Shown here: positions 44,982 to 54,273 of the stretch, one piece after another
Position numbering within the stretch: position 1 is the stretch's first letter
Layout: every line of letters begins with the position of its first letter
NCBI RefSeq assembly: GCF_005863245.1
Contig: NZ_VBUT01000001.1
Coordinates: forward strand, 620,001-684,000
Origin: Nocardia cyriacigeorgica
Lineage (GTDB): Bacteria; Actinomycetota; Actinomycetes; Mycobacteriales; Mycobacteriaceae
DNA: 64,000 nucleotides
Reading direction: 5' to 3'
Notes under the pieces: model-generated
The model's database searches: none
What the model saw: the letters and a program-made list of their open reading frames with translations, nothing else
Told to the model about the DNA's origin: nothing
Made by a program: the position numbers and the translations under genes

Positions 44982-45764
44982 ATGCCGCACTGCCTCGTCG
45001 AGAAGCGCGACCACGTTCTCATCGTCACCATGAATCGCCCGGAAGCGAAGAACGCCCTCTCGGGCGAGATGATGGCGATCATGCGCGACGCCTGGGATCA
45101 GGTCGACAACGATCCCGATATCCGGGTCGCGATCCTCACCGGCGCGGGCGGCGCGTTCTGCGCGGGCGCGGATCTGAAGGCGATGACCTCCCAGCATCCC
45201 GGCGATTCGTTCTCCGGCGGCGGCTGGGACCTGTCGAAGATCGAAGCACTGCTCAAGGGCCGCAGGCTCACCAAGCCGCTGATCGCCGCGGTCGAGGGCC
45301 CGGCCATCGCGGGCGGCACCGAGATCTTGCAGGGCACCGACATCCGGGTGGCCGGTGAGAGCGCGAAATTCGGTGTGTCCGAGGCGCGTTGGGGGCTGTT
45401 CCCGCTGGGCGGCTCGGCCGTGCGGCTGGTGCGCCAGATTCCCTACACCGTCGCCGCCGACATCCTGCTCACCGGACGCCACGTCACCGCGGCCGAGGCC
45501 AAGGAGATCGGCCTGATCGGACACGTGGTGCCGGACGGGACCGCGCTCGACAAGGCGCTGGAACTGGCGGGGCTGATCGCCGCCAACGGCCCGCTGGCGG
45601 TGCAGGCGATCCTGAAGACCATCCGCGACACCGAGGCCATGCCGGAGAACGACGCCTTCAAGATCGATGCCGAACTCGGCATGGCGGTGTTCAAGTCGGC
45701 CGACGCCAAGGAGGGGCCGAAGGCCTTCGCCGAGAAGCGTAAGCCCACGTTCTCCGGCAAGTAG
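44982..45764 (+). CDS. echA19: Enoyl-CoA hydratase EchA19
   Basis: 260 residues from ATG 44982 with CAGGAG upstream. Crotonase fold: oxyanion-hole segments [15 protein letters not shown] and [15 protein letters not shown], then [20 protein letters not shown]. Equivalent of Rv3516, an enoyl-CoA hydratase that acts on cholesterol side-chain enoyl-CoA esters. It is divergent from fadD19 with a shared KstR-type box, so activation and hydration of side chains are co-regulated. A strong hairpin terminator follows. Confidence 0.92.
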   Translation: MPHCLVEKRDHVLIVTMNRPEAKNALSGEMMAIMRDAWDQVDNDPDIRVAILTGAGGAFCAGADLKAMTSQHPGDSFSGGGWDLSKIEALLKGRRLTKPLIAAVEGPAIAGGTEILQGTDIRVAGESAKFGVSEARWGLFPLGGSAVRLVRQIPYTVAADILLTGRHVTAAEAKEIGLIGHVVPDGTALDKALELAGLIAANGPLAVQAILKTIRDTEAMPENDAFKIDAELGMAVFKSADAKEGPKAFAEKRKPTFSGK

Positions 45765-45781
45765 CCGCTCATGAAACGACA

Positions 45782-45818
45782 GAACGTCCCCGGCGTGCTC
45801 GACGCGCCGGGGACGTTC
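45782..45818. terminator. Bidirectional hairpin terminator after echA19
   Basis: A 14-bp perfect stem, GAACGTCCCCGGCG at 45782-45795 and CGCCGGGGACGTTC at 45805-45818, separates the convergent echA19 and VOC genes. Confidence 0.85.
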
Positions 45819-45847
45819 CGCTGTCTGCGCTCAGGTGCTGTCCGTGC

Positions 45848-46267
45848 TCAGTTGGCGCCGGGGTAGTCCATCCAGAACGGCTCCCACTGGTGACCGTCGG
45901 GGTCGAGGAAGGTGCGCCCGTGCATGCCGACCTCGGCTTCCTGGGCGCGCTTGTCCTCGTTGACCTCTTCCCGGCCGCCCGCCGCCACCGCGGCGTTGGT
46001 CAGCTGGTCGACTTCCTGCGCACTGCCGAGCGAGAGCGCGTAGCCGGCAGCGGCGGTGGCCGCGGTGTCGGCGATCGGGCGCTTGGTGAAGGTGGCGAAG
46101 TACTCCCGGGTCAGCAGCATCAGGCAGATGTTGTCGTCGATCACGATGCAGGCGGCGTTCTGATCGGTGAAGTCCTGGTTGACCTTCCAGCCGAGCGCCT
46201 CGTAGAAGCTCTTGGACCGCTCCAGGTCGGTCACGGGGAGATTGATGAAGATCATCTTGCTGCTCAT
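45848..46267 (-). CDS. VOC-superfamily (glyoxalase/extradiol-dioxygenase fold) protein
   Basis: 139 residues. Two beta-alpha-beta-beta-beta units: FINLPVTDLERSKSFYEALG in the first and GRTFLDPDGHQWEPFWMDYP in the second. The late Glu (HQWEPF) is kept, but the full metal set cannot be confirmed by eye. Such proteins can be glyoxalases, epimerases or resistance proteins; many actinobacterial ones are uncharacterised. It is divergent from a SigG-like sigma-factor gene (218 bp), and the two may form a regulatory unit. Confidence 0.82.
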   Translation of the reverse strand: MSSKMIFINLPVTDLERSKSFYEALGWKVNQDFTDQNAACIVIDDNICLMLLTREYFATFTKRPIADTAATAAAGYALSLGSAQEVDQLTNAAVAAGGREEVNEDKRAQEAEVGMHGRTFLDPDGHQWEPFWMDYPGAN

Positions 46268-46485
46268 TGTCTTTTCGGCCTCTCGGTCGGTGTGTGCTTA
46301 TCGCTTCACCCATAGAGACGGGGCCGGTTCCGGAAACTCATCGCGGCCGTAGAATCCAGTTCGGCGACGTCGTATCCGTCACCTGCGGTACTGGTGCGAT
46401 TCCTGTGGCTGACGTGGTCTTTCCGTCGGCAAACGATCACCGCGACATCTGTTTGTTGTCGGTGGCTTGTGCCACAGTGGCATCC

Positions 46486-47475
46486 ATGAGCGAGATGACG
46501 GGCACCGCCACGGCGGAAGTCATGGAATCCTTCGAGGTACACCGCCGCGAGTTGTGCGCCTACGCCTACCGCATGCTCGGTTCCTCGTTCGAGGCCGAAG
46601 ACGCGGTCCAAGAAACCTTCACCCGTGCCTGGAAGGCCTACGACAGCTTCGAGGGCCGGGCCAGCCTGCGATCGTGGCTGTACCGCATCGCCACCAACGT
46701 CTGCCTGGACATGCTCGACGGTCCGCAGCGCCGGGCCCGGCCGATGGATCTGTCGGGGCCGTCGAGCCCGGAGTCGCCGCTGTCGGCGCCGCAGCCGGAC
46801 TACGTGTGGGTCGAGCCGATCCCCAACGCGCTCGCCTTCGGAGCGGATCCGGCCGACCACGCCACCGCCAAGGACACGCTGCGGCTGGCCTTCGTCGCCG
46901 CCTGTCAGCACCTGCCCGCCACCCAGCGCGCCATCCTGATCATGCGCGAGGTGCTGCGCTTTTCCGCCAGCGAGACCGCCGAGGCCCTCACCATGTCGCC
47001 GGCCTCGGTGAACAGCGCTTTGCAACGCGCCCGCGCCACCATGTCCAAGGTCCAGCCCGCGGTCACCGACACCTACGACGAGACCGATGAGGATCAGCGC
47101 AGACTCGTCGACGATTTCGTCAAGGCCTTCGAGTCCTACGATATGGACACCCTCACCACGCTGCTGAAAACCGATGTGGCGCTGTCCATGCCGCCGCTCG
47201 AGTTCTGGGTGTCCGGCCCGGCCAATGTCGCGGAGTTCATGCTCGGCCACGGCGCGGCCTGCCGCGATTCGCGTCTGGTCCGGCTCGAGGGCGCCAACGG
47301 CCTGCCCGCCTTCGGCCACTACAAGCCCAGCGGCGAGCCGGGCGTGTGGGTGCCGTGGTCGATCACCGTCCTCGAACTCACCGACGGCGAGATCTCCGGG
47401 CTCAACTTCTTCCTCGATACCGAGAAGTTGTTCCCGCTGTTCGGCCTGGAGCCGGAGCTGCGCGAAGCCGTCTGA
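46486..47475 (+). CDS. ECF sigma factor with SnoaL-like C-terminal domain (SigG/TIGR02960 type)
   Basis: 329 residues from ATG 46486. Region 2 (RRELCAYAYRMLGSSFEAED, AVQETFTRAWKAYDSFEGRA, SLRSWLYRIATNVCLDML) and region 4 (HLPATQRAILIMREVLRFSA, TMSPASVNSALQRARATM) are complete. A ~120-residue SnoaL/NTF2-like domain follows (VDDFVKAFESYDMDTLTTLL), as in M. tuberculosis SigG. In this class no separate anti-sigma factor is needed; the C-terminal domain is thought to control activity. It is embedded in the sterol cluster and divergent from a VOC gene. Confidence 0.9.
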   Translation: MSEMTGTATAEVMESFEVHRRELCAYAYRMLGSSFEAEDAVQETFTRAWKAYDSFEGRASLRSWLYRIATNVCLDMLDGPQRRARPMDLSGPSSPESPLSAPQPDYVWVEPIPNALAFGADPADHATAKDTLRLAFVAACQHLPATQRAILIMREVLRFSASETAEALTMSPASVNSALQRARATMSKVQPAVTDTYDETDEDQRRLVDDFVKAFESYDMDTLTTLLKTDVALSMPPLEFWVSGPANVAEFMLGHGAACRDSRLVRLEGANGLPAFGHYKPSGEPGVWVPWSITVLELTDGEISGLNFFLDTEKLFPLFGLEPELREAV

Positions 47476-47481
47476 GTCCGC

Positions 47482-48510
47482 TCAGCCGGGGATCAGATCC
47501 GAGTGGCGGTCCCGGTCGGCCGCGTCGTCCGTGAGGGCGGCGCCGGCGATCGGGCCGCCCTCGGTCGCGCTCCGGTAGTCGGTGAACACCGGGCCCCACC
47601 AGGCGGCCATCCGCTGTTCGAGTTCCGGCGAGCACGGCTCGGGTCCGTGCACGATCCGGCGCAGCGAGGACAGGTCGTAGCGGGATCGGATCGCTTCCGG
47701 CAGCGCCAGCAGCCGGTCGAACAGGGCCGGGGACAACCGGCTGTGAGTCACGCGGTGCCGTTCGATCAACCGCAGCGCCTCGGCCGCGTCCCAACCGTCC
47801 ATCAGCACCACCCGGTGCCCCAATTGCACCGAGACCGTGAGGAAATCGAGTGCCTCGAACCGATACAGCGGCAGTCCCGCCAAATGCACATGGGCGCCGT
47901 GCGGCGCGAGCCCGAAGAGGCCGAAGAAACCGGCGGTGTGCGGTGCCACCACACCGTGATCGTCACCGGCGAGCGCGCTCCGAACGCCGAGGTGCGGCGC
48001 GACCGTCGACGAGTCGGAGCGCAATGCGGCCCCGGCCGTACGATCACCCGGCCGCCGGATCCCCGCCGCACCGAGCCAGGCCACCGATTTGAAGCCCTCG
48101 ATCTCGCCCACTGAGAACCGCGCGGCGACAGGCAGACTCGCGGCATCGGCGGCGAGACGAGCCGACTCGGCGAACCGCCGGCCCGCCACGAACGCCTTGG
48201 TTTCGCTGTCGATGAGCATATGGGCGATGTCCGGCACCGCCAGATGCCAGTCCACCGTGACCAGGTACAGCCCGCTCTGAGCTGCCGCGAACGAGAACGC
48301 GACCGCCTCCACGCAATTCGGCAGCAGGCTCACCACGGCATCACCCGGCCGCAGCCCGAGCGCCCGTAGCCCACCGGCATATCGATCCGCGAGACCGGCC
48401 AGTTCCCGGTAGCTCACCTCCCGCCCGGACGGTGCGATCAGCGCAATGCGCTCCGGCTGGACCGCGGCGATATTCCACAGCCCGAGAACTTCGGCCGACT
48501 CCTGCGTCAC
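47482..48510 (-). CDS. Truncated, degenerate acyl-CoA ligase-like protein (ANL family)
   Basis: 342 residues from GTG 48508-48510, against ~500 for active ligases. The N-terminal part is clearly ligase-like (ALIAPSGREVSYRELAGLAD, GALRALGL-type region, AVVSLLPNCVEAVAFSFAAA), and the later YRSATEGGP corresponds to the A5 motif. The phosphate-binding P-loop (TSGTTGxPKG) expected near residue 165 is absent, and the whole C-terminal domain with the catalytic Lys is missing; the stop falls 6 bp from the end of the sigma-factor gene. It is probably unable to adenylate. Yet it carries a perfect KstR-type palindrome at its promoter. Confidence 0.7.
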   Translation of the reverse strand: MTQESAEVLGLWNIAAVQPERIALIAPSGREVSYRELAGLADRYAGGLRALGLRPGDAVVSLLPNCVEAVAFSFAAAQSGLYLVTVDWHLAVPDIAHMLIDSETKAFVAGRRFAESARLAADAASLPVAARFSVGEIEGFKSVAWLGAAGIRRPGDRTAGAALRSDSSTVAPHLGVRSALAGDDHGVVAPHTAGFFGLFGLAPHGAHVHLAGLPLYRFEALDFLTVSVQLGHRVVLMDGWDAAEALRLIERHRVTHSRLSPALFDRLLALPEAIRSRYDLSSLRRIVHGPEPCSPELEQRMAAWWGPVFTDYRSATEGGPIAGAALTDDAADRDRHSDLIPG

Positions 48511-48521
48511 CCCATCGAATT

Positions 48522-48535
48522 TAGAACGCGTTCTA
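48522..48535. promoter_or_regulatory. Perfect palindromic KstR-type operator
   Basis: TAGAACGCGTTCTA, a perfect 14-bp palindrome that fits TnnAACnnGTTnnA. It is 11 bp upstream of the degenerate ligase start, and its last 3 bases are the stop codon of the upstream LLM gene. Confidence 0.88.
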
Positions 48536-49570
48536 CGTGCCGACAAGGGGTGCGAGTTTACGCATCTGCTCGGTGTCAGCGACCGACACCAACAGCATGG
48601 TCACCCCGGCCGCCTCCCAGACGCCGATCTGCTTACGCACCTCGTCCTCGTTGCCGATGATGGTGGTGTCGAGCACCATCTCATCCGGCACCGCAGCCGC
48701 GGCCTCGGCCTTACGACCCGCTCGGAACAGCGTGCCGATCTCCTCGACCTCCTTCTCGTAGCCCATCCGGCGGTAGACCTGGGCGTGGAAATTGAGCTCG
48801 GGGGCGCCCATGCCGCCGATGTAGAGCGACATCACCCAGCGCAGGCGTTCGATCTCGCTCGCCGGGTCGTCGGTGACGATCACCTGGGCGCTGGCGGCGA
48901 TCTCGAAGGTCTCCCTGGTGCGGCGCGCGCCGGCGCGGGCAAAGCCTTCGTCGAGCCATTCGTTGTACATCCCGGCCAGCCGCGGGGCGTAGTAGATGGC
49001 CAGCCAGCCGTCGGCGATCTCGGCGGTCAGCGCGACGTTCTTCGGGCCCTCCGCACCGAGCCAGATCGGCAAATCCGCACGTAGCGGGTGCACGATCGGC
49101 TTGAGCGGCTTACCGAGCCCGGTGGCGCCCGGCCCGGCGTAGGGCAGCGTGTAGTGCGGCCCCTCGCTGACAACGGGCGCCTCGCGCGCGAGCACCTTGC
49201 GGACAATGTCGACGTACTCCCTGGTGCGCTGCAACGGCTTGGCGAACGGTTGTCCGTACCAGCCCTCCACCACCTGCGGGCCGGAGACGCCGAGCCCGAG
49301 AATGGCGCGGCCACCGCTGAGGTGATCGAGGGTCAGCGCGTGCATCGCGGTGGCGGCAGGAGTGCGCGCCGACACTTGCGCGACCGAGGTACCGAGCCGC
49401 ACCCGGCTGGTCGACGATCCCCACCAGGCCAGCGGACCGAAGGCGTCCGAGCCCCACGACTCGGCCGCGAACACCGCGTCGAAGCCCGCCGCCTCGGCGG
49501 CCGCGACCAGTTCACCGACATGCTGCGGCGGCGCCGCACCCCAATATCCGAGCTGCAATCCGAACCGCAT
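48533..49570 (-). CDS. F420-dependent LLM-class oxidoreductase (Rv3520c-like)
   Basis: 345 residues. Luciferase-like TIM barrel: MRFGLQLGYWGAAPPQHVGE, RVRLGTSVAQVSARTPAATA, LSGGRAILGLGVSGPQVVEGW, and ADLPIWLGAEGPKNVALTAE. The pattern is that of F420-dependent oxidoreductases and matches Rv3520c, which occupies the same place in the M. tuberculosis cholesterol cluster. Its reaction in sterol degradation is not established. Its stop overlaps the operator of the downstream ligase-like gene. It is divergent from the Rv3521-like gene. Confidence 0.85.
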   Translation of the reverse strand: MRFGLQLGYWGAAPPQHVGELVAAAEAAGFDAVFAAESWGSDAFGPLAWWGSSTSRVRLGTSVAQVSARTPAATAMHALTLDHLSGGRAILGLGVSGPQVVEGWYGQPFAKPLQRTREYVDIVRKVLAREAPVVSEGPHYTLPYAGPGATGLGKPLKPIVHPLRADLPIWLGAEGPKNVALTAEIADGWLAIYYAPRLAGMYNEWLDEGFARAGARRTRETFEIAASAQVIVTDDPASEIERLRWVMSLYIGGMGAPELNFHAQVYRRMGYEKEVEEIGTLFRAGRKAEAAAAVPDEMVLDTTIIGNEDEVRKQIGVWEAAGVTMLLVSVADTEQMRKLAPLVGT

Positions 49571-49608
49571 ATCGGTCCCCTTTCCAATCCACTGCTTGCC
49601 AGCAGAAT

Positions 49609-49622
49609 AAGAACCTGTTCTA
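49609..49622. promoter_or_regulatory. KstR-type operator in the LLM / Rv3521-like divergent promoter
   Basis: AAGAACCTGTTCTA. Matches TnnAACnnGTTnnA at 7 of 8 specified positions. It ends 9 bp before the GTG of the plus-strand operon and lies 38 bp before the LLM start. Confidence 0.75.
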
Positions 49623-49631
49623 CTCGATATC

Positions 49632-50648
49632 GTGACTCATGGGAATACTGCACCCACGGCAATCACGCAGGATCGCCCGCCGGGATTGAAACCGAGCGAC
49701 GTACTCAGCGCGCCGCTGCGAATGAAGTTCGACTACACCCGATCGACGGGACCGACCATCGGAAAGTTCCTGACCGGGCTGCGCGAACGCCGCGTCGTCG
49801 GCGTGCGCGGTTCCGACGGCCGGGTCCTCGTACCGCCGTCCGAATACGACCCGGTGACAGCCGATCCGCTCAGCGAGTTCGTCGACGTCGCCGATGTCGG
49901 CACGGTCGTCTCCTGGAGCTGGGTGCGTGATCCACTGCCGGGTCAGCCCTTCGACCGGCCGTTCGCGTACGCGCTGATCAAGCTCGACGGCGCCGATACC
50001 GCGCTGCTGCACGCGGTGGACGTGGCGAGCCCGGACGAGATCAGCACCGGCATGCGGGTTCGCGCGCGCTGGGCCGCCGAGACCACCGGCACCATCCACG
50101 ACATCGCCTGCTTCGAACCCGGCGAAACCTCCACCGCCGGTGAGCGAACCGGGGATGCCGAGGCCGAGCCGGTCACCATGCTGGTGACGCCGGTGGACAT
50201 GAGCTACAAGCACACGGCCTCCCCGCAGGAGACGGTGTACCTGCGTGGACTCAAGGAAGGCAAGCTGATCGGCGGCCGCACCGACGCCGGCGGCAAGGTC
50301 TACTTCCCGCCGCGCGGCGCCAACCCCACCGACGGCAGGCCCACCGACGACATGGTGGAGCTGGCCGACACCGGCACCGTCACCACCTTCTGCATCGTCA
50401 ACGTGCCGTTCCTCGGCCAGCGGATCAAGCCGCCCTACGTGGCCGCCTATGTGCTGCTCGACGGCGCCGATATCCCGGTACTGCACCTGGTGCTCGGCTG
50501 CGCGGCCGAGGACGTCCGGATGGGCATGCGGGTGCGCGCGGTGTGGAAGCCGCGCGAGGAGTGGGGATACGGACTGGAGAACGTCGACCACTTCGAGCCC
50601 TCCGGCGAGCCGGATGCCGATTACGACACCTACAAGCATCACCTGTGA
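49632..50648 (+). CDS. Tandem DUF35 (OB-fold acyl-CoA-associated) protein, Rv3521-like
   Basis: 338 residues, GTG start. Two similar halves, each with a DUF35/OB-fold pattern: FLTGLRERRVVGVRGSDGRV, LVPPSEYDP in the first and YLRGLKEGKLIGGRTDAGGK, VYFPPRGANP in the second; both continue to a strand-rich domain ending near GMRVRA. DUF35 partners activate thiolase-like lyases (for example ChsH2 for Ltp2). Here it directly precedes ltp4 and ltp3, matching the Rv3521-Rv3523 order. Likely role: a scaffold or acyl-CoA-binding subunit for Ltp3/Ltp4 aldol cleavage of branched sterol side chains, inferred from context. Confidence 0.85.
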   Translation: MTHGNTAPTAITQDRPPGLKPSDVLSAPLRMKFDYTRSTGPTIGKFLTGLRERRVVGVRGSDGRVLVPPSEYDPVTADPLSEFVDVADVGTVVSWSWVRDPLPGQPFDRPFAYALIKLDGADTALLHAVDVASPDEISTGMRVRARWAAETTGTIHDIACFEPGETSTAGERTGDAEAEPVTMLVTPVDMSYKHTASPQETVYLRGLKEGKLIGGRTDAGGKVYFPPRGANPTDGRPTDDMVELADTGTVTTFCIVNVPFLGQRIKPPYVAAYVLLDGADIPVLHLVLGCAAEDVRMGMRVRAVWKPREEWGYGLENVDHFEPSGEPDADYDTYKHHL

Positions 50649-50660
50649 GAGGGCTCCCGA

Positions 50661-51724
50661 GTGACCATCACCGAGCGTTCGACCGATAACGCCACCGACA
50701 TCGCCGTCGTCGGCTTCGCGCACGCACCCCATGTGCGGGAGACCTTCGGCACCACCAATGGCGTGGAGATGCTGCAACCGTGTTTCCAGCAGCTCTACGA
50801 CCAGCTCGGCATCACCAAGTCCGATATCGACTTCTGGTGCTCGGGTTCCTCCGATTACCTTGCCGGACGGGCCTTCTCGTTCATCTCTGCGGTCGACTCG
50901 ATCGGCGCGGTGCCGCCGATCAACGAATCGCATGTCGAGATGGACGCGGCCTGGGCCCTCTACGAGGCGTGGGTGAAACTGCGGTCCGGTCAGGCCCGCA
51001 CCGCGCTGGTGTACGGCTTCGGCAAGTCCTCCGCCGGCACCCTGCGTCAGGTTCTGTCGATGCAGCTGGATCCGTATCTGGTGACGCCGCTGTGGCCGGA
51101 TTCGCTGTCCATCGCGGGCTTGCAGGCCAGGGCCGGTCTGGACGCCGGTCGCTGGAGCGAACGCGATATGGCCGCCGTTTCGCAGGCGCATCGCGCCGAC
51201 GGGACTTCCATCGACGACCTGCTGGCGGCGCCGTATGTCGCCGACCCGCTGCGTGAACACGATTGCGCCCCCATCACCGACGGGGCCGCGGCCATCGTGC
51301 TCGCGGTGGGCGACCGGGCCCGCGAACTGTGCGAGCGCCCGGCCTGGATCACCGGCATGGCGCATCGGATCGACTCGTCGGTGCTGGGCGGGCGTGATCT
51401 GACCGTCTCGCCGTCGACGCAGGCCGCCGCCGAGGCGGTGACCGGCGGCGACACCAGCGGTTTCGATATCGCCGAGCTGCACGCTCCGTTCAGCCATCAG
51501 GAATTGATCCTCGCCGAGGCGATCGGCCTGGACAAGCGCACCAGGATCAATCCCTCCGGCGGCGCGCTGGCCGGTAATCCGATGTTCGCGGCCGGACTCG
51601 AGCGCATCGGCTTCGCGGCGCGCGAAATCATGGCGGGCACCGCCGATCGTGCCCTCGCCCACGCCACCAGCGGGCCCGCGCTGCAACAAAACCTTGTGAC
51701 CGTTCTGGATTCGGAGGCTGGCCG

Positions 51725-51728
<4 letters not shown>
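50661..51728 (+). CDS. ltp4: Thiolase-fold lipid-transfer protein / steroid side-chain aldolase Ltp4
   Basis: 355 residues, GTG start preceded by GAGAGG. SCP-X-type thiolase fold without an added sterol-carrier domain: IAVVGFAHAPHVRETFGTTN, PPINESHVEMDAAWALYEAW, CAPITDGAAAIVLAV, and RINPSGGALAGNPMFAAGL. The classical thiolase nucleophile Cys is absent at the N-terminal position (WCSGSSDYLAG context is different), as in Ltp lyases. In Rhodococcus ltp3 and ltp4 are needed for degradation of C24-branched sterol side chains. Overlaps ltp3 by ATGA. Confidence 0.88.
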
Positions 51729-52890
<1,162 letters not shown>

Positions 52891-52894
<4 letters not shown>

Positions 52895-53766
52895 AGTTCA
52901 CCCTCGGCATCGCGCTGAGCCCGCTCGATCAACTCACCGAGCTGGCCAAGACCGCGGAGGAATGCGGGTTCTCCTCCATCGCCCTGCCCGATTCGCTGTT
53001 CTACATGAAAACGGCCGAGGCGAAATACCCCTACACCCCGGACGGCAGCCGCTTCTGGGGCCCGGAGACCCCGTGGGTGGATCCGCTGATCGGGGCCACC
53101 GCCATGGCCGCGGTGACCAGCCGCATCCGCTTCTACACCAATGTGCTCAAGCTCGGTTCCCGCAATCCGCTGCTGCTGGCCCGCCAGGTCGGCTCGGTGG
53201 CGAACATGTCCGGTAACCGCTTCGGCTTCGGTGTCGGAATCGGCTGGGCGCCGGAGGAATTCGAATGGTGCGGGGTGCCGTTCCAGCGGCGCGGCGCCAG
53301 GGTGGACGAGATGATCGAGGTCATCAAGCTGGTACTCGGCGGCGGGATGGTCGAGTACCACGGCGAGTTCTTCGACTTCGACCCGTTGCAGATGAGTCCG
53401 GCTCCGAGCGAACCGGTGCCGTTCTATATCGGCGGCCACACCGACGCCGCGCTGCGCCGGGCGGCGCGGGTCGGTGACGGCTGGACCTCGGCCATGATGA
53501 AGTTCGACCAGCTGTGCGAGACCATCGAGACGCTGGGACAGCTGCGCGCCGAATACGGCCGGGCCGAGGAGCCCTTCGAAATCCAGGCGGTGTGCATCGA
53601 CAAGTTCGGTCGCTCGGGCTATCAGGATCTGGCCGATGCGGGCGTCACCGATGCGATCGTGGTGCCGTGGCTGATGGACGGCATCGGCTTCGACGGTGAG
53701 CTGTCGGCCAAGCAGGAGTCGCTGCGCAAGTTCGCCGCGGCCAATATCGACGATCCGATCGTCTGA
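52891..53766 (+). CDS. F420-dependent LLM-class oxidoreductase (TIGR03619-like)
   Basis: 291 residues from ATG 52891, overlapping ltp3 as ATGA. Luciferase-like barrel: FTLGIALSPLDQLTELAKTA, IRFYTNVLKLGSRNPLLLAR, GNRFGFGVGIGWAPEEFEWC, and VPFYIGGHTDAALRRAARVG. The subgroup resembles TIGR03619-type F420 enzymes. Translational coupling to ltp3 suggests a role in side-chain or ring reduction within the same pathway. Second LLM enzyme of the cluster after 48533-49570; the two are not close copies. Confidence 0.85.
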
Positions 53767-53781
53767 GCCGGAAGGACAACC

Positions 53782-54210
53782 ATGACCGTCGAGTCCTCCC
53801 CCATCACCGATCACCCGGCGCGCGCCGCCGGCCTGGCCTCCCAGGCGGCGGTGCGAGCGCGCGACAAGAACGCCTGGCTGGAGCTGTTCGCCGAGGACGG
53901 CATCGTCGAGGATCCGATCGGGCCGTCCGGTTTCGATCCGGAGGGCCGCGGCCACCGCGGTCGCGATGCCATCTCGGCCTTCTGGGACAAGGCGATCGCG
54001 GCCACCGAATCGATCGAGTTCCTGTTCGGCGACTCGTTCGCCTGCGGTTCGGAGGTCGCGTTCACCGGCCTCATTCGCAGCACCCTCGGCGGGCATGTGA
54101 TCGATGCCGAGGGCGTGTTCACCTATCGCGTGGACGAGGCGGGCAAGATCGCCGCCTTGCGCGCGTACTGGGAGGTCGATCGGGCCATGAAGACGGCGCG
54201 ACCGGCCTGA
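53782..54210 (+). CDS. SnoaL/NTF2-fold protein, ketosteroid-isomerase-like
   Basis: 142 residues, 15 nt after the LLM gene with GGAAGGA. The NTF2-like cone fold is visible: AAVRARDKNAWLELFAEDGI, VEDPIGPSGFDPEGRGHRGR, and VFTYRVDEAGKIAALRAYWE. Asp in the DPIG motif sits where the catalytic base of ketosteroid isomerases lies, and the location in a sterol operon fits a delta5-delta4 isomerase or a related hydratase. Related SnoaL proteins have many functions, so the reaction is uncertain. Last gene of the 49632 operon; a very strong terminator follows. Confidence 0.8.
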   Translation: MTVESSPITDHPARAAGLASQAAVRARDKNAWLELFAEDGIVEDPIGPSGFDPEGRGHRGRDAISAFWDKAIAATESIEFLFGDSFACGSEVAFTGLIRSTLGGHVIDAEGVFTYRVDEAGKIAALRAYWEVDRAMKTARPA

Positions 54211-54220
54211 AGCACCGACA

Positions 54221-54261
54221 ACGACGATGCCCCCTCGATCCGTTCGAGGGGGCATCGTCGT
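54221..54261. terminator. Very strong bidirectional hairpin terminator
   Basis: An 18-bp stem, ACGACGATGCCCCCTCGA at 54221-54238 and its complement at 54244-54261, with a 5-nt loop. It ends the ltp operon and the convergent cyp125 transcript. Confidence 0.88.
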
Positions 54262-54273
54262 GTGTGGCCGTGT

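Noticed and set aside
49620..51689. 689-codon minus-strand open frame
   Set aside because: Antisense to the DUF35 and ltp4 genes, which have clear homology and coupling; composition is His/Gly/Arg-rich noise.
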